Of a stretch of 64,000 nt of DNA, positions 27,894-37,433 are shown piece after piece. A program made the position numbers and the translations under genes. Below the pieces are notes generated by a model, which saw only the letters and a list, made by a program, of their open reading frames with translations, made no database searches and was not told where the DNA came from. This DNA comes from Streptomycetaceae bacterium. GTDB lineage: Bacteria; Actinomycetota; Actinomycetes; Nanopelagicales; Nanopelagicaceae. Numbering within the stretch: the stretch's first letter is position 1; each line of letters begins with the position of its first letter. The stretch is taken from assembly GCA_027488575.1 (NCBI GenBank), contig JAIYBJ010000029.1, forward strand, positions 62,001-126,000, read 5' to 3'.

Positions 27894-29476
27894 CCGCACG
27901 TGAACGCATTGCTGGCAACGTCGCAAATTACGTAGACGAGCGAACTGGCGCAGCAGCGTGGATGAAGAAGAACCTCAACAAGGTTTTCCCTGACCATTGG
28001 TCTTTCTTGCTCGGCGAAATTGCCCTGTATTCATTTATTATTTTGTTGCTATCAGGAACCTTCTTAACTTTCTGGTTTGATCCTTCACAACGCGAAGTTA
28101 TCTACGATGGCGAGTATCAGCCATTAGCTGGACTTGAGATGTCAGCAGCGTACGCATCAACTCTAGATATTTCATTTGAAGTTCGTGGCGGTTTATTGAT
28201 GCGCCAAATCCATCACTGGGCTGCACTGTTTTTCATGGTTGCAATCGTTGTTCACCTCATGCGCGTGTACTTCACAGGCGCTTTCCGCAAGCCACGTGAA
28301 TTCAACTGGATCATCGGTGTCGGATTACTTACTCTAGGAATTGTTGAAGGCTTCCTCGGATACTCACTTCCAGATGACTTGCTCTCAGGAACAGGAATCC
28401 GAATCGCCGAAGCAATTATTCAGGCGATTCCAGTAGTCGGATCTTATTTAGCTTTCTTCGCATTTGGTGGAGCATTTCCTGGTGAAGCTTTCATTCCGCG
28501 AATCTTTATCGTTCACGTTTTGATTTTGCCTGCGATTTTCTTAGCACTCATCACAGTCCACTTAATGTTGGTCTGGTACCAAAAGCACACTCAGTACCCA
28601 GGTCCAGGACGCACTGAAAAGAATGTTGTTGGTTATCCCCTCATGCCGGTCTACATGGCTAAAGCTGGCGGATTCTTCTTTGTTGTATTCGGTGTAACTA
28701 CATTTATTGCAGCCGTTGCCTCCATTAACCCGATTTGGTTATACGGGCCATATACACCTGGACAAATTTCTGCAGGTTCGCAACCCGATTGGTACATGGG
28801 TTGGCTAGATGGTTTGGTGCGAATGGCGCCACCACTTGAGTCATACCTCTTTGGGTACACAATCTCATGGAACATTTTGATTCCGGGCTTAATCATTCCT
28901 GGACTTATGTTCACAGGTTTAGCGCTGTATCCATTCATCGAAAGTTGGATCACTGGCGATAAGCGCGAGCACCACCTTTTGGATCGACCACGTAACGCGC
29001 CTAACCGCACAGCCATTGGCGCGATGGCTCTAACTTTCACCCTAGTTGCTCTCATTAATGGTGGTAACGACATCATTGCCCAACAATTTGATCTGAGTAT
29101 CAATCAAATTATGTGGTTTAGCCGAATCGGAATCATTGTGCTTCCGCCGATTGCCTTTGTAATCACAAAGCGCATCTGTATTTCATTACAAAGATCAGAT
29201 CGTGAACTCGTTCTGCACGGAAAAGAGACAGGTCGCCTAGTGCGCCTGCCTCATGGTGAGTTTGTAGAAATTCACGAAGAACTTTCCCCAGAAAAGAAGT
29301 GGTTACTTACTTCTCACGAACAAAACGGTCCACTGGAGTTGCCAGAAATTGATAAGGCTGGGGTCCGCCGACCATCTGCGATTCGCAATAAGTTGCGTTC
29401 TCGAATGAGTCAGGCAAATGCTGAAGTGGCGCCAAAGGTAACGACTAAAGATCTCAACGAGATCGAAAACCACTAG
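27890..29476 (+). CDS. qcrB: cytochrome b subunit of bc1 complex
   Basis: Quinol-oxidising core of complex III. I start at the ATG at 27890 (MTARERIAGN, 528 residues), overlapping the qcrA stop by four bases; an upstream reading from 27875 is inside qcrA. Heme ligands fall in RQIHHW and VVHLMR in one region and FIVHVL and TVHLMLV in another. The quinol-site motif is PDW (SQPDWYMGWLDG) rather than the PEW of mitochondria, as expected for actinobacteria. A long C-terminal cytoplasmic extension follows. It converges on the UbiA-like gene, sharing the bases CTAG in both stops. Confidence 0.97.
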   Translation: MTARERIAGNVANYVDERTGAAAWMKKNLNKVFPDHWSFLLGEIALYSFIILLLSGTFLTFWFDPSQREVIYDGEYQPLAGLEMSAAYASTLDISFEVRGGLLMRQIHHWAALFFMVAIVVHLMRVYFTGAFRKPREFNWIIGVGLLTLGIVEGFLGYSLPDDLLSGTGIRIAEAIIQAIPVVGSYLAFFAFGGAFPGEAFIPRIFIVHVLILPAIFLALITVHLMLVWYQKHTQYPGPGRTEKNVVGYPLMPVYMAKAGGFFFVVFGVTTFIAAVASINPIWLYGPYTPGQISAGSQPDWYMGWLDGLVRMAPPLESYLFGYTISWNILIPGLIIPGLMFTGLALYPFIESWITGDKREHHLLDRPRNAPNRTAIGAMALTFTLVALINGGNDIIAQQFDLSINQIMWFSRIGIIVLPPIAFVITKRICISLQRSDRELVLHGKETGRLVRLPHGEFVEIHEELSPEKKWLLTSHEQNGPLELPEIDKAGVRRPSAIRNKLRSRMSQANAEVAPKVTTKDLNEIENH

Positions 29477-30120
29477 TAAATTACTATCACTGCAATTGCA
29501 GTAACGCTTAGCGCTGCTGCAATTGCAATAGATGCCTTCTTGCCCACAATCTGAGGTAAGCCTTTTATGTCGCTCTGCCTATCTTGATCTAAATCTTTGA
29601 GCACATTAACAAAGTGAGCAGCGCAGCCCAAGAGCGCTCCCCCAAGCCACATCCATACTGGTGGTGTTATCTCCTTGGAGATGGCTATGCACGAAGGCAA
29701 GATTGCAAATGCCACTGCGAATGGAAGCGGAGATAGAAAAGTAAATTTGAAGTAGAAGTTATAAGCCACACCGAAGCCAACTCCAAGCCAGTAAAGAGCG
29801 CCGCCTTTAATGCCCAATGGCCCAAAAATATTTGCAAGGAATGAGAACGGAATCATGAAAATCAGCCATGACTTTAAATACTTCTGTGTAATCAATCCTG
29901 ACACAAGAGGTTTATTAAATCGCTGATGCTTCAGGTCATCGGCATAATCAATCAGGTCATTACTCCAACCAACAACAAGCTGACCAGTAAAAACCGTAAA
30001 TGCAATGACGTACGCAGGGCCTTCCCACCAGTAATGCGCACCGAAGATGAAGGCAATGGATGAAACGATGAGCGAAGGAATGAAGTGCGATGCTTTGAGA
30101 AGGCCGCGAACTTTTCTCAT
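29473..30120 (-). CDS. UbiA family prenyltransferase-like protein
   Basis: A 215-residue membrane protein with about seven hydrophobic segments. The first Asp-rich motif NDLIDYADD with downstream KPLVSG and the second motif DLDQDRQSDIKGLPQIVG are both intact, supporting prenyl-diphosphate-dependent chemistry. It is short compared with the usual 280-300 residues. It follows ctaF by 26 bases in the ctaC-ctaD-ctaF unit. It could modify a quinone, heme or other aromatic acceptor; it is not an obvious match to MenA or CtaB and I leave the substrate open. Confidence 0.82.
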   Translation of the reverse strand: MRKVRGLLKASHFIPSLIVSSIAFIFGAHYWWEGPAYVIAFTVFTGQLVVGWSNDLIDYADDLKHQRFNKPLVSGLITQKYLKSWLIFMIPFSFLANIFGPLGIKGGALYWLGVGFGVAYNFYFKFTFLSPLPFAVAFAILPSCIAISKEITPPVWMWLGGALLGCAAHFVNVLKDLDQDRQSDIKGLPQIVGKKASIAIAAALSVTAIAVIVIY

Positions 30121-30146
30121 TTCAAAGCGGGATCTACGAAGCTGGA

Positions 30147-30551
30147 TTAGTGAGAAGAAGCAGGAAGTGGCTTTTCGTATTCAGTGACCCAGCCAATCAC
30201 GCTGATAACCAATGCGGTTACTGCAATGAGTGTGAACCACCAGCCGATAATCAAACCTAATCCCACTGCTACTGCTGACATACCTGTTGGCAATGGCCAC
30301 CATGAATGCGGACTAAAGAAACCAAGTTCGCCTGCGCCATCAGAGATTTCAGCAGTGGTGTTATCTTCTGGAAGAACTTTTCCGATTCTTTTTTGAGTAA
30401 ACCAAACATAAAAGCCAACCATGCCAGCGAGGCCAGCAGAAAGCATTAGACCTGTGATGCCTAGTGGTTCACCATCTATGTACCAATAAACAATTGTCAT
30501 AATCACATAGAAAATCGATAGCCCTACAAAGAGCATCCAATTAGTTTTCAT
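30147..30551 (-). CDS. ctaF: actinobacterial cytochrome c oxidase subunit IV
   Basis: A 134-residue subunit specific to actinobacterial aa3 oxidases. It has two TM segments at the N-terminus, the family mark FFSPHSWWPL in the middle, and two further TM segments at the C-terminus. Five bases separate it from ctaD. Confidence 0.94.
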   Translation of the reverse strand: MKTNWMLFVGLSIFYVIMTIVYWYIDGEPLGITGLMLSAGLAGMVGFYVWFTQKRIGKVLPEDNTTAEISDGAGELGFFSPHSWWPLPTGMSAVAVGLGLIIGWWFTLIAVTALVISVIGWVTEYEKPLPASSH

Positions 30552-30556
30552 TGAAC

Positions 30557-32215
30557 TTAGTGCCCTTCGGTCTTAATGTGCGGATGGTGTAGATCAAAGG
30601 CTGGGCGCTCACTTGAAATACGCGGCATAGACGTGAAGTTATGGCGTGGAGGTGGACATGATGTTGCCCATTCCAAAGATGAACCGTAGCCCCAAGGATC
30701 ATCGACGTTTACGAGTGGGCTCTTGCGAGTAATCCAGACGTTAACAAAGAATGGAATCATTGAAAGCGCCAATAAGAACGAACCGATGGTTGAAACGGTG
30801 TTCATAAAGGTGAAGCCATCTGTTGGCAAGTAATCGGCATAACGACGTGGGAAGCCCTTGATGCCTAGCCAGTGTTGAATTAAGAAAGTTAAGTGGAAGC
30901 CGAAGAAGAGCGTCCAGAAGTGAATTTTGCCTAATCGCTCGTTAAGCATTCGACCCGTCATCTTTGGCCACCAGAAGTAGAAACCTGCAAACATTGCAAA
31001 GACCACGGTGCCGAATAGCACATAGTGGAAGTGCGCAACAACGAAGTAAGAAGCAGAGACTGCAAAATCAAGTGGTGGTGAAGCCAGGATAATTCCAGTT
31101 AGTCCACCGAATAAGAATGTAACGAGAAAGCCCATAACCCAGAGCATTGGTGTTTCAAAGGTGACGTGACCGCGCCACATTGTGCCAATCCAGTTAAAGA
31201 ACTTAACACCTGTTGGAACACCGATTAAAAATGTCATAAAAGAGAAGAAGGGCAGGAGAACTTGCCCACTTGCAAACATGTGGTGTGCCCAGACTGAAAC
31301 AGAGAGAGCTGCGATTGCAATTGTTGCAGCGATCAGACCTTTATAACCAAAGATAGGTTTACGACTAAATACCGGCAAGATTTCTGTTGCGATTCCGAAG
31401 AATGGAAGCGCCAGGATGTACACCTCAGGGTGTCCGAAGAACCAGAAAAGGTGCTGCCACAACATTGCTCCACCATTTGCTGGATCAAATAAGTGAGTAC
31501 CGTAAAGTCGATCTGCTTCTAACCCTAGGAAAGCAACTGCTAGCGGAGGAAATGCAAGCAAGACCAGAATCGAAGTAAGCAATACGTTCCAAGAGAAGAT
31601 CGACATACGAAACATCGTCATACCTGGTGCTCGCATTGTGAAAATAGTTGTAATGAAGTTAACCGCACCCAAAATTGTTCCGATACCGCCGACAGCAAGA
31701 CCAACAATCCAGAGATCGGCGCCGATGCCTGGTGAATACACAGAGTTGGAAAGTGGTGCGTAGGCAGTCCAACCAAATGACGCCGCTCCACCTGGAGTTA
31801 CGAATCCTGCGAAGACCATGATTCCTGAAAATAGATACAACCAATATGAAAGCATGTTTAAGCGGGGAAATGCTACGTCAGCTGCGCCAATTTGAAGAGG
31901 CATGATTACGTTGGCAAAACCCACGAATAATGGGGTTGCGAACATCAGCAACATAATCGTTCCATGCATTGTGAAAATTTGGTTGTACTGCTCGTTACTT
32001 AAGAACTGTAAACCGGGACGAGCTAACTCGGAACGCAATATAAGTGCGAGAAGTCCAGCGATCAGAAACCATGCAAAAGTTGTAAAGAGATACAAATAAC
32101 CGATGCGTTTATGGTCAGTCGTTGTAACCCACTTAACGAAGGCGTTGCCTTTGCGCGTCGGTTGCAAACTCTGTGTTGGAAGAGTTAATGCTGGACGCTC
32201 TGCAAATGTTGTCAT
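30557..32215 (-). CDS. ctaD: cytochrome c oxidase subunit I
   Basis: Catalytic heme-copper subunit with twelve TM segments in 552 residues. Diagnostic motifs include [12 protein letters not shown] (heme a ligand), [13 protein letters not shown] with the CuB His and cross-linked Tyr, [11 protein letters not shown] (CuB ligands) and [11 protein letters not shown] (heme a3 and a ligands). The ATG overlaps the ctaC stop as ATGA. The order ctaC-ctaD-ctaF is actinobacterial. Confidence 0.98.
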   Translation of the reverse strand: MTTFAERPALTLPTQSLQPTRKGNAFVKWVTTTDHKRIGYLYLFTTFAWFLIAGLLALILRSELARPGLQFLSNEQYNQIFTMHGTIMLLMFATPLFVGFANVIMPLQIGAADVAFPRLNMLSYWLYLFSGIMVFAGFVTPGGAASFGWTAYAPLSNSVYSPGIGADLWIVGLAVGGIGTILGAVNFITTIFTMRAPGMTMFRMSIFSWNVLLTSILVLLAFPPLAVAFLGLEADRLYGTHLFDPANGGAMLWQHLFWFFGHPEVYILALPFFGIATEILPVFSRKPIFGYKGLIAATIAIAALSVSVWAHHMFASGQVLLPFFSFMTFLIGVPTGVKFFNWIGTMWRGHVTFETPMLWVMGFLVTFLFGGLTGIILASPPLDFAVSASYFVVAHFHYVLFGTVVFAMFAGFYFWWPKMTGRMLNERLGKIHFWTLFFGFHLTFLIQHWLGIKGFPRRYADYLPTDGFTFMNTVSTIGSFLLALSMIPFFVNVWITRKSPLVNVDDPWGYGSSLEWATSCPPPRHNFTSMPRISSERPAFDLHHPHIKTEGH

Positions 32216-32964
32216 GCTGCGCTCGCCTTCAGGGTTTCTAGATAGGTCTGATATTCAGATGGAGTTACAACTTTTACCGAGAAAATCATTTGAGTGTGAT
32301 TGCGTCCGCATAAAATATTGCAACGACCTGGGTAGGTTCCCAGTTTATTGGCGGTGAATTCTAATTTATTCGTTACCCCAGGAAGATTTTGCATTTGAAT
32401 CATGAAGGCTGGAATCCAGAATCCATGAACAACGTCGTTGGAGGTAATTGTGAAGCGAACCTTTTCGCCTTGTGGCAGATACAAAGTCGGTGGTTGCGCC
32501 GGAGTTCCTGTAACTACCGCTTTAGGACCGGCATCTGAATATCCAAATTGCCAAGACCACTGAATTCCTTCAACAGAAATTTCGTGTGCTGGGCCTGTTG
32601 TCTTGGCAGTGATTTCTGTTTGTGCTCGCAAGGTATACACGAAGAGAACTGCGACAATGATGAATGGAATTACTGTGTAGAGAATTTCTACCGGAACGTT
32701 GTATTGCGTTTGTTTTGGAAACTCAGGTGAATCTTTCTTGAGGCGATGAAACATCGCTGGCCACAAGATAAGAATCAAGGTAATTACTCCGACAACACCA
32801 GCTGCAATCCAAGCGCCTTGCCACAAAGAGAGCGATTGATCGTTGACGCTAGTAACGCCATCTTCAAAACCGAGTCCGGATACTTCCGAACAACTAGTCA
32901 AAAACAGTGTTGATGGAATCACCACTGCGGCTAGGGATAGGACTCGCTTCATGCGTGCGGACAT
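32212..32964 (-). CDS. ctaC: cytochrome c oxidase subunit II
   Basis: Carries the CuA centre that receives electrons from QcrC. The 250-residue form starting [10 protein letters not shown] has a lipoprotein-like signal (LTSC), two TM helices and a cupredoxin domain with VVHGFW and the CuA loop C-x3-C-x3-H-x2-M ([13 protein letters not shown]). The ATG at 32964 is chosen because TATTCT lies seven bases upstream; ATG codons at 32970 and 33003 are alternatives. It diverges from the desulfurase-like gene. Confidence 0.93.
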   Translation of the reverse strand: MSARMKRVLSLAAVVIPSTLFLTSCSEVSGLGFEDGVTSVNDQSLSLWQGAWIAAGVVGVITLILILWPAMFHRLKKDSPEFPKQTQYNVPVEILYTVIPFIIVAVLFVYTLRAQTEITAKTTGPAHEISVEGIQWSWQFGYSDAGPKAVVTGTPAQPPTLYLPQGEKVRFTITSNDVVHGFWIPAFMIQMQNLPGVTNKLEFTANKLGTYPGRCNILCGRNHTQMIFSVKVVTPSEYQTYLETLKASAA

Positions 32965-32971
32965 AGGCATA

Positions 32972-33016
32972 AGAATAGTGGGGCATTTCCAAAACGCACT
33001 CACCAGCCAGTAGCGT
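32972..33016. promoter_or_regulatory. divergent leaderless promoters of ctaC and the desulfurase-like gene
   Basis: TATTCT on the minus strand (32972-32977) is seven bases from the ctaC ATG. TAGCGT on the plus strand (33011-33016) is seven bases from the GTG at 33024. Confidence 0.5.
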
Positions 33017-33023
33017 TCATCCG

Positions 33024-34091
33024 GTGGTACGTGTCACAGGAAACTTCCAGAGTGAGAGCCCTCTTCATCCAAAGGCTTTTGAGGTTCTCCATGCCGCCTT
33101 CGATAATGGCTGGGCTAATCCCGGCAAACTTTCACAATCGGGTTCAAAGGCCAATCAAGTAAGAAATCAAGCTCTTGAATCAATCGCTGCGGCTCTCAAA
33201 GTTCCTGTGGATTCGATCTTTGCATTTTCATCAATGTCCCTCGGGTACTACTTGGGAATCCAAGGGTTGTTAAAAGATTCATTGACCCTGGTTCATGGTG
33301 CGACGGATCGAAAAGATGTCTTTGCAATTGCATCGCGAACATCTCACCAAGTTCTTCCAAGTGCTCTGGACGGAAAACTTATTTCGCCCAGCCAGAAGTC
33401 ACCAAACTCCGTTCTTGCTCTCTCAGCGGCTAATGCTGAAACCGGAGTAATCCAAGAGTGTGAAGCGATTATTCGAAGTGTGAATACTGATCGAATTTTT
33501 CTAGATGCAACTGCAATTGGAATCCGGGGCCAAATAACACCCAACTATTCGACAGCAATCTTTGATAGCCGTTCTTGGTATGGCCCAAGCGAAATTGGCT
33601 TGTTGGTAATCAAAGATAAATCACAGTGGAGCAACCCACTTCCCCACCTCAATGCAGCCCATCCAAACTTTGACGCATCTCTCCCGCTCTTGCTGGCAAG
33701 TGCTGTAGCACTCGAGAATTTTTCTTCCGAAGTAGAAGATGCCAATAAGAGGGCAAGGGAATTCAACTGGCAGCTACGTGATTACTTTGCACATATTCCA
33801 GATGTAGATATAGCAGGCTCTTTAGATTCCAGTCTTGCTCATCTGCTGAGCGCTTCATTTATGAATTGCAATGGTGAAGAACTCTTGCGCGCAATTCAGA
33901 GTGACGGATTCAGTGTTGATTCCGGTTCTGCTTGCACAGCCGATAATTTGGAACCGAGCCACGTTTTAGCAGCGATGGGCGTTTTAACTCACGGCAATAT
34001 TCGAATCACCATTCATCCGGAAACAACACAAGAGGAAATAGATTCTCTGAAGTCATCAATTAAGAAGAATGTAGAGCGCTTGCGATCATGA
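33024..34091 (+). CDS. cysteine desulfurase-fold protein lacking the PLP lysine
   Basis: A 355-residue class V aminotransferase-fold protein. The C-terminal SVDSGSACTADNLEPSHVL keeps the mobile active-site loop with Cys304, and NAETG (137-141) and Asp161 keep part of the PLP site. The segment that is SxHKxxGPxGxG in NifS/IscS reads DSRSWYGPSEIG (181-192), placing Arg183 and Ser184 at the His and catalytic Lys positions. The stacking His is also changed (TDRKDVF). Normal PLP chemistry therefore looks impossible. It overlaps tusA by four bases; related actinobacteria have a fused desulfurase-TusA protein. Start is GTG at 33024. Confidence 0.85.
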   Translation: MVRVTGNFQSESPLHPKAFEVLHAAFDNGWANPGKLSQSGSKANQVRNQALESIAAALKVPVDSIFAFSSMSLGYYLGIQGLLKDSLTLVHGATDRKDVFAIASRTSHQVLPSALDGKLISPSQKSPNSVLALSAANAETGVIQECEAIIRSVNTDRIFLDATAIGIRGQITPNYSTAIFDSRSWYGPSEIGLLVIKDKSQWSNPLPHLNAAHPNFDASLPLLLASAVALENFSSEVEDANKRAREFNWQLRDYFAHIPDVDIAGSLDSSLAHLLSASFMNCNGEELLRAIQSDGFSVDSGSACTADNLEPSHVLAAMGVLTHGNIRITIHPETTQEEIDSLKSSIKKNVERLRS

Positions 34092-34294
34092 TTGAAATTG
34101 ATGCTCGTGGTTTGCGCTGCCCTCAGCCCATTATTGAGCTTGGAAAAAAGATAGATGAGTTAAAAAGTGGGGACGAACTCTTTCTGTACTCCGATGATCC
34201 AGCCACAGAGCCCGATCTGAATGCATGGGCGCGAATGACAGGGAACAAGTTTTCCAAAATTGAGAATGCGAAGTTTCTAATTACAAAGATTTAA
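34088..34294 (+). CDS. tusA: TusA family sulfur carrier
   Basis: A 68-residue TusA/SirA-like protein with the signature LRCPQPI, where Cys11 would carry persulfide sulfur. The ATG overlaps the upstream desulfurase-like gene (ATGA), so the two are made together. In known systems TusA takes sulfur from a desulfurase; here the partner lacks its PLP lysine, so the sulfur source is unclear. It converges on adoK and both stops share TTAA. Confidence 0.9.
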   Translation: MIEIDARGLRCPQPIIELGKKIDELKSGDELFLYSDDPATEPDLNAWARMTGNKFSKIENAKFLITKI

Positions 34295-35265
34295 TTAAGG
34301 TGTGCGCTAATTTCCGATGCTGCCGCATCTCCGTAGGCGCTCTTGAAACGATCGACAAATTGCTCAGGTGTAAATCGATACTCCTGAGTTCCTTTAGTTT
34401 CAATAACGTATGTAGCAATCATCGCACCGAGCTGTAGGCATCTTTCGTGCGATAACCCCCATGCCAGCCCAGCGATAAAGCCTGAACGAAATGAATCCCC
34501 CACGCCTGTTGGATCTATTTTGGCACTCTCTTTTGGACACAAAATTTTAATGAGCTCGCCACCTTTTGACTCAATTCGAGCACCCTTAGATCCTTGTGTG
34601 ACAACTCTGTATTTAACCCGAGAGAGAATCTCGGCATCGCTCCAACCAGTTTTCTGAATTGCTAGTGCCAACTCATATTCGTTCATAAACAAATAAGCAG
34701 CGCCATCGATCAGAGTTTTAATCTCATCGCCATCCATGCGAGCCATTTGCTGAGAAGGGTCTGCAGCAAATGCAATTGAACGTGCTCGTGCTACTTCGCT
34801 GTGACGCATCATTGCTTCGGGATCATCAGGTGAAATTACGATCAGATCTAGTTCGCCAGTCTTATCCATAATTGGTGCTAACTCGATGTTTCGCGCTTCA
34901 CTCATGGCTCCTGGAAAGAAGGACGCTATTTGATTGAGTTCAGTATCTGTTGTGACCATGAAATGGGCAGTAAATAATTCTTTGGAAATAAGAACGTGCG
35001 ATGTGTCTACGCCGTGACGCGAGAGCCAGGCTTCGTAATCAGGCCAATCTTTTCCAACAGCTGCGATCAAAATCGGGTTGAGGCCTAGCATCGCCATTCC
35101 AAAACAGATGTTGGCAGCACATCCGCCACGACGTACTTCCAGGTCATCAACGAGGAATGACAGAGAGACTTTTTCGAGTGAACCCGCGACGAGTGAATCC
35201 GTAAATTTTCCGGAGAAGGTCATCAAATGATCAAGACCAACTGAGCCAGCAACACCAATTCGCAT
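34291..35265 (-). CDS. adoK: adenosine kinase (PfkB family)
   Basis: Phosphorylates adenosine to AMP. The 324-residue sequence follows the mycobacterial AdoK pattern closely, with SLSFLVDDLEVRRGG, IASFFPGAMSEARNI, FAADPSQQMARMDG and the catalytic DPTGVGDSFRSGF motif (Asp base). These blocks distinguish it from generic sugar kinases. TAGTAT is exactly six bases before the ATG, so the mRNA is probably leaderless. Confidence 0.88.
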   Translation of the reverse strand: MRIGVAGSVGLDHLMTFSGKFTDSLVAGSLEKVSLSFLVDDLEVRRGGCAANICFGMAMLGLNPILIAAVGKDWPDYEAWLSRHGVDTSHVLISKELFTAHFMVTTDTELNQIASFFPGAMSEARNIELAPIMDKTGELDLIVISPDDPEAMMRHSEVARARSIAFAADPSQQMARMDGDEIKTLIDGAAYLFMNEYELALAIQKTGWSDAEILSRVKYRVVTQGSKGARIESKGGELIKILCPKESAKIDPTGVGDSFRSGFIAGLAWGLSHERCLQLGAMIATYVIETKGTQEYRFTPEQFVDRFKSAYGDAAASEISAHLN

Positions 35266-35271
35266 GGTGTG

Positions 35272-35277
35272 ATACTA
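35272..35277 (-). promoter_or_regulatory. -10 box of leaderless adoK promoter
   Basis: TAGTAT on the minus strand, six bases (CACACC) before the adoK ATG. Confidence 0.6.
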
Positions 35278-35290
35278 GTTAGGTAATGAC

Positions 35291-35638
35291 TTAGTTAAAA
35301 GAATCGCCACAGGCGCATGAGCCCTGAGCGTTTGGATTATCAATTGTGAAGCCTTGCTTCTCAATTGTGTCAACGAAATCGATTGTCGCGCCAGACAAAT
35401 AAGGATCACTCATCTTGTCGGTAATGACTTTGACGCTACCGAATTCACGGACGATATCTCCGTCGAGATTGCGATCATCGAAATAGAGTTGGTACTTCAA
35501 GCCAGAGCATCCACCAGGTTGAACTGCAACGCGTAGATTTAAATCATCGCGACCTTCTTGTGCCAATAGAGCTGCAACTTTTGATGCGGCGTTATCAGTC
35601 AGAAGGATGCCTGCTGTTGTGCTTGTCTCTGTGCTCAT
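35291..35638 (-). CDS. erpA: iron-sulfur cluster insertion protein ErpA/IscA
   Basis: A-type carrier that delivers Fe-S clusters to target enzymes. The 115 residues contain the three conserved cysteines Cys44 (PGGCSG), Cys108 and Cys110 (CACGDSF). It lies next to nadA, whose product needs a 4Fe-4S cluster, as in Streptomyces. The ATG has a GGGAGAG ribosome binding site, and a TAGGCT box at 35665-35670 lies 26 bases upstream, giving a short leader. Confidence 0.94.
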   Translation of the reverse strand: MSTETSTTAGILLTDNAASKVAALLAQEGRDDLNLRVAVQPGGCSGLKYQLYFDDRNLDGDIVREFGSVKVITDKMSDPYLSGATIDFVDTIEKQGFTIDNPNAQGSCACGDSFN

Positions 35639-35664
35639 GTTCTCTCCCTTTCGAGTACGGGCTA

Positions 35665-35670
35665 AGCCTA
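35665..35670 (-). promoter_or_regulatory. -10 box of erpA promoter (leadered)
   Basis: TAGGCT on the minus strand, 26 bases before the erpA ATG with a Shine-Dalgarno sequence between. It uses the same -10 sequence as the leaderless genes but at a different distance. Confidence 0.55.
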
Positions 35671-35707
35671 GCGACCTGTACGAGTATGCGCGACACAGAC
35701 ACTGATT

Positions 35708-36865
35708 ATGCGAGAGAATGACGCTGTGAATCTGAGTGAGTTGTTACTACTTGGACAAGGCAGTGACCTTGCCAGTGAACGCGGCGTCTCCTGCGATGGG
35801 CAATTACCTCCTGCAAGTGATCCAGACTTAGTCTCTCGTGCTCGTGCAGCCCGAAAAACACTCGGTTCAGATGTCCTGATTCTCGGTCATCACTATCAAC
35901 GCAATGAAGTTATTGAATTCGCTGACATAACTGGTGACTCATTTAAATTGGCTCAAGAAGCAGCTAAACAGAGCACAGTTGAAAATATTATTTTTTGTGG
36001 AGTGCACTTCATGGCAGAAAGTGCTGACATTCTCACGAGTGAGAATCAAAGAATTATTCTGCCAGATCTTGCAGCTGGTTGTTCAATGGCTGATATGGCA
36101 ACGGCAAATCAAGTTTCAAAATGCTGGGATGAACTTCAAAGCATTGGAGTATCTAACTCGGTTATTCCAGTTACATACATGAACTCATCTGCAGCCATTA
36201 AATCTTTCACCGGAGAACATGGTGGAACTATTTGTACTTCCTCAAATGCGAAAGCTGCCATGGAATGGGCATTTACACAGGGTGAGAAAATACTCTTCTT
36301 GCCAGACCAACACCTTGGTAGAAACACCGCAGTTCTCTCCTTGGGATTAACCCTTGATGATTGTGTGCTCTGGAATCCATGGAAGCCAATGGGAGGATTG
36401 AGCGAAGAACAGATTAAGAATGCCAAAGTAATTCTCTGGCGTGGCCACTGCTCAGTTCATGGAAGATTCTCAATTGACAGTGTTAATGAGATTCGTAACC
36501 GTGTTCCAGGAGTTCAAGTTTTAGTTCATCCTGAGTGCACTCACGAAGTAGTCAGTTCTGCAGATCAAGTTGGATCAACTGAGAAGATTATTCAAATAGT
36601 TAAAGCATCCGCAGCTGGTTCTAAGTGGGCCATTGGCACAGAACTTAACTTGGTCCAACGCATTTCTCAGATGAATCCTGATAAAGAAATCTATTTCCTT
36701 GATAAAGACATCTGTTATTGCTCCACCATGAATCGCATAGATCTACCCCACTTAGTGTGGGCGATGGAATCTCTGGTATCGGGCAAGGTGGTCAATCAAA
36801 TCCGTGTCGCACCAGAAGTTGCTCGCTACTCAAAACTCGCATTGGAAAGAATGCTCGCTCTATAG
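35708..36865 (+). CDS. nadA: quinolinate synthase A
   Basis: Condenses iminoaspartate and dihydroxyacetone phosphate to quinolinate in NAD synthesis. The 385 residues show the three-fold NadA repeat with HHYQRNEV, and likely 4Fe-4S ligands Cys125 (AAGCSMAD), Cys248 (WRGHCSVH) and Cys338 (CYCSTMNRI). HPECTHEV is also conserved. nadB and nadC are not in the window. It diverges from erpA. Confidence 0.96.
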   Translation: MRENDAVNLSELLLLGQGSDLASERGVSCDGQLPPASDPDLVSRARAARKTLGSDVLILGHHYQRNEVIEFADITGDSFKLAQEAAKQSTVENIIFCGVHFMAESADILTSENQRIILPDLAAGCSMADMATANQVSKCWDELQSIGVSNSVIPVTYMNSSAAIKSFTGEHGGTICTSSNAKAAMEWAFTQGEKILFLPDQHLGRNTAVLSLGLTLDDCVLWNPWKPMGGLSEEQIKNAKVILWRGHCSVHGRFSIDSVNEIRNRVPGVQVLVHPECTHEVVSSADQVGSTEKIIQIVKASAAGSKWAIGTELNLVQRISQMNPDKEIYFLDKDICYCSTMNRIDLPHLVWAMESLVSGKVVNQIRVAPEVARYSKLALERMLAL

Positions 36866-36873
36866 TTACGCCT

Positions 36874-37410
36874 ATGCCTAACTCAAACGATCCATCCTCG
36901 AAAAAAGGCCGTCCAACGCCTAAGCGCAAAGAAGCGCAATCAAAGAGAATTGTTTCATCCCTTGCACCAGCATCTTCTAAGGAAGAGAAAAAGCGCGCAC
37001 GCGAACAATCGCGCGCAGCCAGAGGCGCAGCGCGAATTGCTTACTTGCGTGGTGATGAAAATGCGCTGCCACTTCGAGATAAGGGTCCGGCACGACGTTA
37101 TGTAAGAAATCTCGTTGACGCACGCAAGTCAATTGGTGAGTATTTCCTGCCAATTATTTTCGTTGTCTTAATGCTCTCAATTATTCCGATACCTGCAGTT
37201 CAATTCGGTGGAATAGCACTGATGTACGCGGTACTTCTAGGAGCCGTTGTCGATGGAATCTTTCTCTCACGCAAAATTAAGCGCGAAGTTCGTAATCGTT
37301 TTCCTGATTCCCCAACAAAAGGCTTAGGACTCTACGGCTGGTTGCGCTCAACACAAATGCGTCGACTACGTACCCCTCACCCACAAGTTAAGGTTGGAGA
37401 TAGTTTCTAG
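36874..37410 (+). CDS. DUF3043 membrane protein
   Basis: A 178-residue actinobacterial DUF3043 protein. A Lys/Arg-rich N-terminal 60 residues starting SKKGRPTPKRKEA is followed by the LRGDENALPLRDKGPARRYVR family block, two TM segments around 88-130 and a basic tail. Function is unknown. I start at the ATG at 36874; TATAGT lies seven bases before it, overlapping the nadA stop. An in-frame start at 36718 is within nadA. Confidence 0.9.
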   Translation: MPNSNDPSSKKGRPTPKRKEAQSKRIVSSLAPASSKEEKKRAREQSRAARGAARIAYLRGDENALPLRDKGPARRYVRNLVDARKSIGEYFLPIIFVVLMLSIIPIPAVQFGGIALMYAVLLGAVVDGIFLSRKIKREVRNRFPDSPTKGLGLYGWLRSTQMRRLRTPHPQVKVGDSF

Positions 37411-37433
37411 CTTTTGATCTCTGCTTGTCCGCG

